Source: Chloroflexota bacterium (lineage in GTDB: Bacteria; Chloroflexota; Anaerolineae; Promineifilales; Promineifilaceae). From it: a DNA stretch of 48,245 nt. Numbering within the stretch: the first letter of the stretch is position 1; each line of letters begins with the position of its first letter. The position numbers were made by a program, and so were the translations under genes. The notes beneath the pieces are model-generated. The model was given only the letters and a program-made list of their open reading frames with translations. It did no database searches and was not told where the DNA came from. The stretch is from contig PDQY01000103.1 in the NCBI GenBank assembly GCA_002746795.1, positions 1-48,245 on the forward strand, given 5' to 3'. Shown here piece after piece: positions 9,220 through 17,078 of this stretch.

Positions 9220-10974
9220 TTACCAGGATTTTCGAGCGGGGTAGGTTTCGCAGAAGAACGGTGTGCCCACTTGAGAAACCATGCACACCTCAATTTCCTC
9301 ACTAAAATACTCCCCTGCTGCCACCCGATTAAACTCCACAATAAGCAAACCAAGACCCAATTCTTGGCTGTTCAGATACGTGGGAGCCACTAAATTGGTT
9401 TCAGGTAACAGGCGAGCTTCAAAGTAAGCTGTGTCGCCCTGAGTGCCCACATAGGTGTGATAAACCTGCAAACTCAAACTGTCCCCTGACACAGACAGAA
9501 AAGGATCGTAAAACTCATCGACAGGCACAGGAATGGTGGCGGCGACGGGGATGTTGTCAGCGGCAGTTGAATCGTCAGCTTCCAGCACTTCATGGTGCAG
9601 CCAGCCGGTGGTACCTGCGTCCAGAAGCACGTTAAACCAGGTGCGGTTTCCATTGTGGGCAATCGCAGTCACGGCCGTTCCCTGAATTGGGTATTCTAAG
9701 ATGCGATAGTTGATCCCTGGACCAGCGCGTAAGAACGCACGTTGCGCCACAATTTCCATAGGCACGCCCGCTGTGTTTGGGATGGGTGTGTTAGTGGCAG
9801 TTACCGTGGGTGTTTCTGTGGGCGTTTCTGTGGGTGTCTCTGTGGGTGTTTCTGTGGGTGTCTCTGTAGGCGTTTCTGTGGGGGTGCTTGTTTCAGTGGC
9901 TTCCTGAGTAGCGGTATAAGTCGCATCAGGTGTTTCCGTTTTTGGTGGTGCTGCGGTTTTTTCTGGGGCAGTGGTGGGGGTGCTTGTCTTGGTGGGCGTG
10001 GAAACGGCCGTTGTGGTGGGGGCGATAGTCGGTGTTGGCTCGGCTGTTTCTGTGGCCTCAACAGAAGGGGAAGGCGTTTTGCTGCCATCTGCCATTATGC
10101 CAGCAGCGCTTGTGGCAAATGATTCTCCTTGAGTGGTGTTAGTTCCAGCGCCAGAGAAAAGGGCGTTGCGCACGGCATAAAAGCCAAACAGGGTCAAGAA
10201 CAGCAGCAAAATCACGGCAATCAGGCCAACCCGCCGGATTTTGGCAGACCTTTCAGGTTGTGCTGCTGTTGATATGACGGGGGGAACCATGGCGGCTCTT
10301 GCTGTGTCTGAGCTGGCACAGGCCAGGGGTATCTTATCCAGGTGCGCATTGCTGATGATCGCCCATGGCTCATCCTCCGCCCGCCGTTGGTTTACATAAG
10401 CGCTCAACTCGGCAAACAGAATAGAGCCATCTTGGTTCCTGGCTGCTGCCCCAACCAGGCCATCTAAAATAGTTGTCGTCAACCTGTGTGCTGCTAGCAC
10501 TGCTCGCTTGTCAGCACGAAAAGCATCAACCAATATGTCCAGCCCGGCGGTATGCCGATCTGTAGCGCCCAAAAGCGTGAAATTACAGTCAAGCAGCAGC
10601 AATTGTTGTGCCGGATTAGCGTTCAGACGGCGGCGAATGAAGTCAATTTCAACCGTGGTGGCATCTAGATATTCTTCGGTGAAGGTATCGGTGGTAGCCA
10701 GATAGATGTGTTCGTGGTGAATGAGGGTATGTCCAGCAAAGTAGAGCAGAACCAGATCATCTGGCTCCATCTCTTGCTCAAAAAAGCTGGCAATACCTAG
10801 CTGCAATTCTACAGCGGTTTGGTTAAGCAGCGGCACCACACGGTCAAAACGGCCGTTATCCGGGTCACGCAACCATTCGGTCAAGCTCCGTATTTCTTGG
10901 TCGGTCGCGGTGGTGGCCAACCGATCATCTGGGTAGGCAGTCATGCCTACGAGAAGCGCAAAGCGTTTGCTCAT
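9220..10974 (-). CDS. Caspase-like (C14) membrane protein with SH3b domain
   Basis: This 584-residue protein has an N-terminal caspase/metacaspase-like domain (about 1-215): the first strand FALLVGMTAY, LLYFAGH with the catalytic His82, and LLLLDCNFT with the catalytic Cys130. A membrane helix follows at about 247-270 (GLIAVILLLFLTLFGFYAV), then a Thr/Pro/Glu-rich linker with TETP repeats, and an SH3b domain at about 405-465 (AFLRAGPGINYRILEYP, GTTGWLHHEV). The protease is predicted inside the cell and the SH3b domain outside, where it may bind wall material. The His motif is YFAGHT rather than the usual Y-[FS]-SGHG, so activity is uncertain. Such proteins occur in signalling, cell-death and defence contexts; no partner gene is visible here. 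Confidence 0.85.
   Translation of the reverse strand: MSKRFALLVGMTAYPDDRLATTATDQEIRSLTEWLRDPDNGRFDRVVPLLNQTAVELQLGIASFFEQEMEPDDLVLLYFAGHTLIHHEHIYLATTDTFTEEYLDATTVEIDFIRRRLNANPAQQLLLLDCNFTLLGATDRHTAGLDILVDAFRADKRAVLAAHRLTTTILDGLVGAAARNQDGSILFAELSAYVNQRRAEDEPWAIISNAHLDKIPLACASSDTARAAMVPPVISTAAQPERSAKIRRVGLIAVILLLFLTLFGFYAVRNALFSGAGTNTTQGESFATSAAGIMADGSKTPSPSVEATETAEPTPTIAPTTTAVSTPTKTSTPTTAPEKTAAPPKTETPDATYTATQEATETSTPTETPTETPTETPTETPTETPTETPTVTATNTPIPNTAGVPMEIVAQRAFLRAGPGINYRILEYPIQGTAVTAIAHNGNRTWFNVLLDAGTTGWLHHEVLEADDSTAADNIPVAATIPVPVDEFYDPFLSVSGDSLSLQVYHTYVGTQGDTAYFEARLLPETNLVAPTYLNSQELGLGLLIVEFNRVAAGEYFSEEIEVCMVSQVGTPFFCETYPARKSW
9806..9887 (-). repeat. 12-bp tandem repeat coding for TETP
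   Basis: About seven copies of a 12-bp unit (plus strand GTGGGTGTTTCT with small changes) code for Thr-Glu-Thr-Pro in the linker of the caspase-like protein. Third-base variation (C/T) shows that the units have been kept for some time. The number of copies is likely to vary between strains. Confidence 0.85.
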
Positions 10975-11010
10975 ACAGCGTATTTTACACTGTTCACCGA
11001 TTCCTGAACA

Positions 11011-12153
11011 CTACTCACCAATTGCCTCCTGCAGCGCCTGTAATCGCTCCTGGCTATGATCGGTGAACAGACCAAATTTATTGATGGAATAAGCCAGGAG
11101 GATGGGGAGAACGGCCGTTATCCCCAAACCAATCGCAGCCGCAAACCCCATACTAGCCCAGGACAACGCCGCCGATTCAAAGAAACCAACGATGGCCAAA
11201 ATGAGGCTCAAGGTAAATAAAAAGGCCGCCCCAATGCCGATGAGGGAAGCATAGCGCCGTGCCTTTTTCAATGAAGCTCGTTGGTGGCCAGCTAATGCTC
11301 CAGTTTGTCCATGCACATAAACCATACGCACAACATCGTCATCGTCGCGGTAATAAGTGGCAAAAATAGGCAAAAGCATCTGGGTCCAATGCTGCTCGCT
11401 GTATTCCGCCGACCAGCGAAACTCCCGGATATGCTCAGCATTGGCCGCTTGCTGCACTTCGATTGTGGCCGCTTGTTTTAAGGAAGCCTCTGCGTCCGGC
11501 CAGGCATCATCTGGTGGGCGGTTGGGCAGGCGGATAACGATGTCTGAGACCGTTTCTGCTTGATAAGATTGAGCAGCATGGGTGCGAAAAGAACCCAATA
11601 ATTTACGCCACTGCCCATGCTCCTCTAATGCAGGTGCCGGGCAATTATCATAGCGGCGCTCCAAGGTGCCTACTCGAGGTTCCCAGCGGATTTTATCCTC
11701 CTTGATTTTCTCAGACTGCCAACCATTATCGCTGTATTTCTCACGGTGACTAACAATCTGGTAATCGAAACCGACTTCAGCTTGCCATTTGGCGTGTGCA
11801 GAAGCATCCACCAACCAATAGGGCAGGTAAAGAGATTGTAAGCGGGATTGCAAATTCTTTGGTGTGAGATCAGCTGGAGCCAACCAACTTTTCTTAGCAA
11901 ACTGGGTCACTTTTTGTTGCAGCGTATCTGCTGTTACGGAAAAGGGGAGAACTTGTTCCGGGGCGTGTGTATAGGCGGGTTTGTCTGCTTTTTCATCGAT
12001 ATAGGTGAGAACGGTGTGACCGCAGTAGGGGCACAAATCGGTTTCCAAATTTAAGGAGACCACAAAGTTGCCATCGCACACCTGACAATGGCTCAAGGCC
12101 ATGTTTTTGCCCCAGTCATCTGTCCAATGTCTTGTTGTCATCTCAGATGCCAT
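11011..12153 (-). CDS. Zinc-ribbon membrane protein, paralogue 1
   Basis: The 380-residue protein starts at ATG 12153, supported by GAAGGA eight bases upstream. It has one N-terminal zinc ribbon (HCQVCDG ... LCPYCGH), a central domain with LYLPYWLVDASAHAKWQAEVG, and two C-terminal membrane helices (SLIGIGAAFLFTLSLILAI and ASMGFAAAIGLGITAVLPIL). Its architecture and motifs match the next gene on the same strand (LPYWLVDA versus IPYWTFDA; YVHGQTGALAG versus LINGQTGMIAG), so the two are paralogues. The large soluble part between ribbon and helices is probably cytosolic. The function is unknown; genome annotations usually call such proteins TFIIB-type zinc-ribbon proteins. Confidence 0.75.
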   Translation of the reverse strand: MASEMTTRHWTDDWGKNMALSHCQVCDGNFVVSLNLETDLCPYCGHTVLTYIDEKADKPAYTHAPEQVLPFSVTADTLQQKVTQFAKKSWLAPADLTPKNLQSRLQSLYLPYWLVDASAHAKWQAEVGFDYQIVSHREKYSDNGWQSEKIKEDKIRWEPRVGTLERRYDNCPAPALEEHGQWRKLLGSFRTHAAQSYQAETVSDIVIRLPNRPPDDAWPDAEASLKQAATIEVQQAANAEHIREFRWSAEYSEQHWTQMLLPIFATYYRDDDDVVRMVYVHGQTGALAGHQRASLKKARRYASLIGIGAAFLFTLSLILAIVGFFESAALSWASMGFAAAIGLGITAVLPILLAYSINKFGLFTDHSQERLQALQEAIGE

Positions 12154-12204
12154 AGCATAGTTCCTTCTCTTTACTTGGACTGCCGGGTTCACTTACACTC
12201 GTTG

Positions 12205-12300
12205 GTCATAGTGACCTTCTGAAAATTAATCCCCGTTTTTCAGGGATAAAGGTCACTTGAGGCACATCCACCAATTCCGTCACTTATTGATGGAGGCGCA
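12205..12300 (-). repeat. R1 dispersed hairpin element, copy C
   Basis: On the minus strand this runs TGCGCCTCCATCAATAAGTG ... AAGTGACC ... CCCTGAAAAACGGGGATTAA ... GGTCACTATGAC. It fills most of the gap between the two zinc-ribbon genes and is oriented with the upstream one, starting 33 bp after its stop codon. AGTGACC and GGTCACT pair perfectly. Confidence 0.85.
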
Positions 12301-12333
12301 CATCAGGGTGACACAACGTTCCTGGGCAGGCGG

Positions 12334-13617
12334 CTAAACATCATCCATGCGGGCAGCTTGCGTGACGGTGATAATCGCTACAATCAGCCCCACAATGAAG
12401 GCAAAGGCCGCAAAGGAGCCCACAAGCGGCACATAATCACTGTCCATCCCGGGGACATTGGCTAGAACCAGGGTAAGTAGACCCAGGAGGATTGCCGGCA
12501 GCATCATGCCAGCTGTGGCGAGCAGCACCTTCTTCCAATCAGCGGGACGAGAACCGGCAATCATACCTGTTTGCCCATTGATAAGCACTTGATAAGTTTC
12601 AGACCCATACGGATATGTTGCCAGGTAAAGCGGCATGAGAATATAACGCCAATTTTCATCTTTGAACGCAAGATCCATGCTGAAATTGCGCATTTGACGT
12701 GAGGTGGCTTGCCCCTTGCACGCTGCCTTGGTTTTGGTGCGCATGGCGCGGCGTCCTTTTTCCCAGGCTGCATCTAAATCGACATCGTAGGCTTGTGCCT
12801 GTATGCCAGCCAGAAAACTGGCATCGTATGGTACCAGAGCCGCGACATCATAGTTTTGCACCTGGCGCAGCAGGTGTTGGCTAAGATACTGGCTGCCAGT
12901 GACCAGCAGATCGTCAAATTCAACGACAGCTTTGCCTGATTCCCGCCGCCATTCAGTTTGGGTGCGCGATTGCCACCTGCCGTTTACGTAGACTTGCCTT
13001 ACGGTTTGATGAGCGACTTCGGCACGCCATTTTGCCTGGGTGGTGGCGTCAAAGGTCCAGTAAGGAATGTAGATGGGGGTGTACCTTGCTTTGTTAGCCA
13101 GCTGGCTGAGTTCCGCAGGCAGCATCCAACTATCTTGCAGCCAAACGGCCGTTTTCTTCCGACATTCCTCCGCTGTGACTGTGAAGGGAATCAGGAATCG
13201 GGGGCGCAGCACATCTTGCGGTGCTTTGACTTGCACTACTTGATTAGAACCACAAAAGGGGCAGGTGTGGGTCAGCATATCGGTCGAGAAAGTGGTACGG
13301 GCAGCACAGCGGTTGCAAACCAGTTCCTTGCGTTCCGTGCCCCAACCGTGCGCGACCCGCTCCATGGTTTCTACCGTGAATTCAAAGGCTTCTGCATGCT
13401 TGCCCACCACTTCTTGCTGTGGTGGTTCGTAATAGCCGCAAAACGTGCAGGTGAGCCCGCCGTTATCGGCACTGTAGGCGGAAACCCCATCACATTGCGG
13501 ACAATGAAACTCGACAACTTCCTGATGCGTTTCTTCAGGTGGCTTAGGCATATAAATGGCAATGCCTGGCACCGCTGACTTCGTTTGGATGTAATCTTTT
13601 GGCGGAAAATCAATCAT
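12334..13617 (-). CDS. Zinc-ribbon membrane protein, paralogue 2
   Basis: This 427-residue protein has two zinc ribbons, FHCPQCDG ... CTFCGYY (about 38-63) and LVCNRCAAR ... CPFCGSN (about 98-125). A central region follows (YTPIYIPYWTFDATTQAKWRAE), then two C-terminal membrane helices (LATAGMMLPAILLGLLTLVL and a second ending in IVAIITVTQAA). GCGAGGAATTC before ATG 13617 supports the start. It is longer than its paralogue by the extra ribbon. It is probably cytosolic except for the helices. The pair may act as partners at the membrane, but no function can be assigned. Confidence 0.75.
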   Translation of the reverse strand: MIDFPPKDYIQTKSAVPGIAIYMPKPPEETHQEVVEFHCPQCDGVSAYSADNGGLTCTFCGYYEPPQQEVVGKHAEAFEFTVETMERVAHGWGTERKELVCNRCAARTTFSTDMLTHTCPFCGSNQVVQVKAPQDVLRPRFLIPFTVTAEECRKKTAVWLQDSWMLPAELSQLANKARYTPIYIPYWTFDATTQAKWRAEVAHQTVRQVYVNGRWQSRTQTEWRRESGKAVVEFDDLLVTGSQYLSQHLLRQVQNYDVAALVPYDASFLAGIQAQAYDVDLDAAWEKGRRAMRTKTKAACKGQATSRQMRNFSMDLAFKDENWRYILMPLYLATYPYGSETYQVLINGQTGMIAGSRPADWKKVLLATAGMMLPAILLGLLTLVLANVPGMDSDYVPLVGSFAAFAFIVGLIVAIITVTQAARMDDV

Positions 13618-13706
13618 GAATTCCTCGCTTTGACAAAAACCGCCATCATTCTACCAAAAATCATGTTAGCTTGATAGGGTGTATTCGCAAAACTGACTCG
13701 TTTAGT

Positions 13707-13797
13707 GCGCATCCATCAATAAGTGGTGGAATTGATGGATGCGTTTCAAGTAACTGTTACTCCTGAAAAACGGGGAGTAATTTTGAGACGATCCTTG
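13707..13797 (+). repeat. R1 dispersed hairpin element, copy B
   Basis: The copy contains GCGCATCCATCAATAAGTG, AATTGATGGATGCGTTTCAA, CTCCTGAAAAACGGGGAG and TAATTTTGAGACG. Its first hairpin is very good (GCATCCATCAAT with ATTGATGGATGC) and it closely matches copy A. This is the only copy not oriented with an adjacent upstream gene. Confidence 0.85.
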
Positions 13798-13891
13798 GTT
13801 AACCGCGAGCTGGTAAAGACAACATGCATTTCAACAGCGTTTTCAATCTACACAATGTTAATAAACCTGTCAGTTTTTAGGGTAGGAAATG

Positions 13892-13921
13892 AAAAAGACA
13901 CACGATATCGTGTGTCTTTTT
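13892..13921. terminator. Perfect palindromic bidirectional terminator
   Basis: A5 and T5 runs flank GACACACGAT and its exact complement ATCGTGTGTC; the whole 30-bp block is its own reverse complement. It would work as an intrinsic terminator on both strands. On the minus strand it lies 130 bp beyond the OsmC stop codon. Confidence 0.75.
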
Positions 13922-14055
13922 ACTGGAGGAAATAGTAGATGTTTACGATCTTACGTTTTATTTTGGGCTGATGATTCGATAAGCTGTGGCATGGTGTTGT
14001 CAGCCCTCAGGAACGACACCATTCACATTTGTGTAAATGATTCAGCGGCTGTTCC

Positions 14056-14547
14056 TTACCAGGCTGCCATGACATGACCTTGTTCATCAGCAATGGTGTC
14101 TTCATCTAACTCAATCTCGATGTCTTCTGCGATGATATGAACCCCATTCAGCATTGATTTGCTCATCGGGCATTTGCTGAGAATGAAACTGCGGAACTGC
14201 TCAATCTTTTCCGGGGGAGCACTGGTTCTGATGAATGTTTTCATGCGTATTTCTTGGAAATTTACATCATCCCCATTGATGCTGAGTAGGTTGTCTGGAT
14301 CGATGTCACCATGCAGTTCGATGTCGAATTCATGAATGGCGATGTCGTGCAAAGCAGCATATTTTTGGGCGGCCAAGCATTGGCAGGAAGCTAACGCACT
14401 GAGCATCATTTCAATGGGATTGGCGTCATGGGCAGGTTCGCAGCAGCAAGGTTCATCCATTGTGATGGTAAAGTCACGCATAGCACTAGTAACGGCCGTT
14501 GCCGCTGAAGATGTATGCGAGGTTGCGGTAAATGTTTGTGTAGACAT
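14056..14547 (-). CDS. OsmC-family thiol peroxidase
   Basis: The 163-residue product belongs to the OsmC/Ohr family, which reduces organic hydroperoxides with paired cysteines in the cytosol. Visible are ALASCQCLAA, giving Cys55 and Cys57 in the central helix, and SKCPMSKSM with the second-site Cys126. The size is typical. There is an extra CCC at residues 34-36 that is unusual and might bind metal. AAAGGATAG before ATG 14547 supports the start. It is divergent from the RluD-type gene and stands alone. The exact peroxide substrate cannot be told. Confidence 0.88.
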   Translation of the reverse strand: MSTQTFTATSHTSSAATAVTSAMRDFTITMDEPCCCEPAHDANPIEMMLSALASCQCLAAQKYAALHDIAIHEFDIELHGDIDPDNLLSINGDDVNFQEIRMKTFIRTSAPPEKIEQFRSFILSKCPMSKSMLNGVHIIAEDIEIELDEDTIADEQGHVMAAW

Positions 14548-14785
14548 GAATACTATCCTTTGGTAAACAAAGATATGTTGTTTTCAGAAACATTTTTTTA
14601 TCCACTAAGAGTGTAGCAGAAACCACTCATTTTTGATTGTGACATATATCACAAATGCGAACGATGAATGTAATACGCGGGATTCAAGACCCCCAAAACA
14701 AGGGCTGAGCGCTTGTGGCTTGATTGGTCATCAGCTCTTTTTCCACCAGGTTGTTTTCTGCGCTGCTTTGCCTGACAATACCCGG

Positions 14786-15721
14786 ATGCAAGTATCGTCT
14801 AAAGTGATAACGGGATTTAAGAATGTGCTGCTGGTAGATTATTTAGCGGCGCGGTTTCCCTACTTTTCGGCAAAGAAGTGGGCGGCGTTGGTGACTAACG
14901 GCCGTTTAACCCACAATGGGCAGACGGCAACGCTTGCTACCCGGGTGCGCCAGGGAGATACCATCATCTACCACATGCCAGATCCAGAGCCACCAGCAGA
15001 TTGGGTGGTGCCCATTGTGTATGAAGATAAATGGCTGCTGGGCGTGAACAAACCAGCCGGGTTACGCGTGCACAGTCAGGGAAAGTTTATTGCCGAGAAT
15101 TTGATTTACTACCTGCGTTACCAGCATCAACCACCGTTCCCCGACGTGAACCTAGTCAATCGTCTGGACATCCATACCTCTGGGGTGGTGGTGCTGGCAA
15201 AGGACAAACAAGTGTTGCGCCAACTCAGTGCCGATTTTGCAGCAGGGCAGGTGACCAAAACGTATCTGGCCGTGGTTCATGGACAGCCCGCCCCCCCCAG
15301 CGGGGTGATTGAGCTGCCGTTAGCCAGGGTGCCAGGCACAAAAACGGCACGACAACAGGTGGTAGGTGCCGGAGAAGGGAAAACGGTCGTTACTCATTAC
15401 CAACTGCTCGAAACTTTAGGCGCCGACTATGCCCTGCTGCAACTACACCCGCAAACAGGGCGCACTCACCAACTGCGCGTACATCTGGCGGCTATCGGGC
15501 ATCCCATCGTGGGCGACGGGCTGTACCAACTAAATGATGAGGATTATTTACATTGGCTCAGAAACGGCCGTTCCCCTCAACAAATGCCCCTCATCCAACG
15601 CCAGGCCCTCCACTGCGCGGCCACCCAGTTCACTCATCCCGTGTCAGGACACCCTTGTCAGCTAGAGGCCTCTTTAGCAGATGACATGACCCAGTTGATT
15701 GACAAATTGAGCGGTAATTAG
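14786..15721 (+). CDS. RluD-type 23S rRNA pseudouridine synthase
   Basis: The enzyme turns specific uridines in RNA into pseudouridine. From ATG 14786 it has 311 residues. An S4-like RNA-binding domain comes first (about 15-65: LVDYLAARFPYFSAKKWAALV, GDTIIYHMP), then the catalytic domain with VNKPAGLRVHSQG and the motif NRLDIHTSG, in which Asp128 is the catalytic residue, and later LHPQTGRTHQLRVHL. These fit the RluA/RluD family (PF00849). The upstream part of the frame (from 14633) has no family similarity and is left out. There is no clear Shine-Dalgarno at the chosen start. Which uridine is modified is not clear. Confidence 0.88.
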   Translation: MQVSSKVITGFKNVLLVDYLAARFPYFSAKKWAALVTNGRLTHNGQTATLATRVRQGDTIIYHMPDPEPPADWVVPIVYEDKWLLGVNKPAGLRVHSQGKFIAENLIYYLRYQHQPPFPDVNLVNRLDIHTSGVVVLAKDKQVLRQLSADFAAGQVTKTYLAVVHGQPAPPSGVIELPLARVPGTKTARQQVVGAGEGKTVVTHYQLLETLGADYALLQLHPQTGRTHQLRVHLAAIGHPIVGDGLYQLNDEDYLHWLRNGRSPQQMPLIQRQALHCAATQFTHPVSGHPCQLEASLADDMTQLIDKLSGN

Positions 15722-15844
15722 CAAACCAAACAGGATATTCCATCCAGAGAATCAGATCGTTTTGAATCTCAGCCAATAAAGCGTAAAATTCAACTCCCAA
15801 AAACGACGAATGAGTTGCAGTCCCCAAAAAATAAAAGGAGGTTT

Positions 15845-15898
15845 GTGAAAGCAAATATCAGAAAAACACCCCCCCATTCCATCTCAACACGATTTTAA
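15845..15898 (+). CDS. Possible 17-codon leader peptide
   Basis: A GTG at 15845 is preceded by AAAAGGAGG and opens a 17-codon frame ending in TAA at 15898, about 75 bp before the ABC binding-protein gene. The ribosome-binding site is strong for so short a frame. It may be a leader peptide or chance. The rest of this 253-bp gap shows nothing else clear. Confidence 0.2.
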   Translation: MKANIRKTPPHSISTRF

Positions 15899-15974
15899 AT
15901 AATTTGTAACCCCATCTAAGAGATAAGCTATCAGCCTCAAACAGATGAGTTACCCGCCCGTTTTAGGAGGAACC

Positions 15975-17009
15975 ATGTTAAACAAACGAAACATCATCAT
16001 TATATTGAGCATCTTAATGTTAGCTCTTGTTTTCACGGCATGTCAGAAAGAACAAGAAAGCAAAGAGCTTAACTTACTTTGTGTACCCCAAGAAGAATGG
16101 TGCCAAGGGATGAAAGAAGAATTTGAAAAAGAGTTCGACATTACCGTCAACTATGTTCGTATGTCCACAGGGGAAGCGCTGGCACGCCTGGAGGCAGAAA
16201 AAGAGAATCCCCAATTCGATATTATGTGGGGAGGACCTATTGACACCTACATTGTCGGCAAAAACGAAGGTATGTTTGAGGCATACGAGTCGCCCAATAT
16301 CAAAAACTTGCTTGATCCAGAAAAATACCAAGACCCAGACAATTATTGGTCTGGTATTTACGTCGGCTCCCTGGGATTTGCCACTAATGACGATTTCTTA
16401 GCCGCCAATCCTGGTTTAGAACCACCCTCATCTTGGGAAGACCTGCTTAAACCTGAATTCAAAGATCAACTGCTGGTCGCGCACCCCTCCACCTCTGGCA
16501 CATCTTACACAGCCATGGCGACTGTCTTACAGTTATTAGGTGAAGAAGCTGGATGGGAATATCTCAATGATTACGCTAGTCAAGTTTTGCAGTTCACCAA
16601 AAGCGGTTCTGCGCCTGCAAAATTTGTGGGTGCTGGTGAAGGTGCTGTCGGTGTTGTGTTCTCACACGACATTGTCAAGCAAATTGAAGCTGGTTTGCCT
16701 CTGACACTGAGCTTCCCTGAAGAAGGAACCGGCTATGAAATTGGGGGGATGGCTATTGTCAAAGGTGCCCAACATCTAGATGCAGCCCAAAAATGGTATG
16801 ACTGGGCGTTAACCCCAGAAGCACAGGCGCTTGGTCCCAAGTATAAAGCGTACCAAGCCCCCACTGTCAGCGGGGTGGAACTTGCTTATCCAGAACTGTT
16901 GGAAGTGAACTTGATTGATTATGATTTCCAATGGGCAGGGGATAATAAGACAGATTTTGTCGATCGGTTTATCAATGAAATTGCTGGAGCCGACGACTTG
17001 AAACAATAG
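15975..17009 (+). CDS. ABC importer substrate-binding lipoprotein (iron/phosphonate type)
   Basis: This 344-residue lipoprotein has a signal peptide ending in the lipobox Phe-Thr-Ala-Cys. It then shows the two-lobed binding fold of the ferric iron, aminoethylphosphonate and thiamine-type binding proteins (LNLLCVPQEEWCQGMKEEF, FDIMWGGPIDTYI, GVVFSHDIVKQIEAG, YDWALTPEAQALGPKY). It collects its ligand outside the membrane and hands it to the permease encoded next. TTAGGAGG before ATG 15975 supports this start. A hairpin after the stop codon probably lowers read-through into the permease gene, as is usual for binding proteins. The ligand could be Fe(III), a phosphonate or a similar anion. Confidence 0.85.
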   Translation: MLNKRNIIIILSILMLALVFTACQKEQESKELNLLCVPQEEWCQGMKEEFEKEFDITVNYVRMSTGEALARLEAEKENPQFDIMWGGPIDTYIVGKNEGMFEAYESPNIKNLLDPEKYQDPDNYWSGIYVGSLGFATNDDFLAANPGLEPPSSWEDLLKPEFKDQLLVAHPSTSGTSYTAMATVLQLLGEEAGWEYLNDYASQVLQFTKSGSAPAKFVGAGEGAVGVVFSHDIVKQIEAGLPLTLSFPEEGTGYEIGGMAIVKGAQHLDAAQKWYDWALTPEAQALGPKYKAYQAPTVSGVELAYPELLEVNLIDYDFQWAGDNKTDFVDRFINEIAGADDLKQ

Positions 17010-17030
17010 GTTAACATTCCATTTAAGGGA

Positions 17031-17058
17031 AAGCACCAGGTTCATCAACCTGGTGCTT
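17031..17058 (+). terminator. Intercistronic hairpin between binding protein and permease
   Basis: AAGCACCAGGTT, a 4-nt loop and AACCTGGTGCTT form a perfect 12-bp stem followed by TCATTT. It probably acts as a partial terminator or 3' mRNA stabiliser, giving more binding protein than permease. Confidence 0.75.
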
Positions 17059-17078
17059 TCATTTCTGCAGGAGGATTT

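Larger units (their letters stand above)
13618..14055. other. 438-bp intergenic region
   Basis: It lies between the start of zinc-ribbon gene 2 and the stop of the OsmC gene. It holds R1 copy B (13707-13797), a perfect 30-bp palindromic terminator (13892-13921) and smaller hairpins near 13991-14022. No credible gene was seen. Confidence 0.7.

Noticed and set aside
9146..9286. N-terminal extension of the secreted lectin-like protein
   Set aside because: It overlaps the 3' end of the caspase-like gene and hides the signal peptide; ATG 9145 has a perfect AAGGAGAG.
9806..9887. CRISPR-like repeat array
   Set aside because: The 12-bp units are contiguous without spacers and lie in frame, coding for a TETP stalk.
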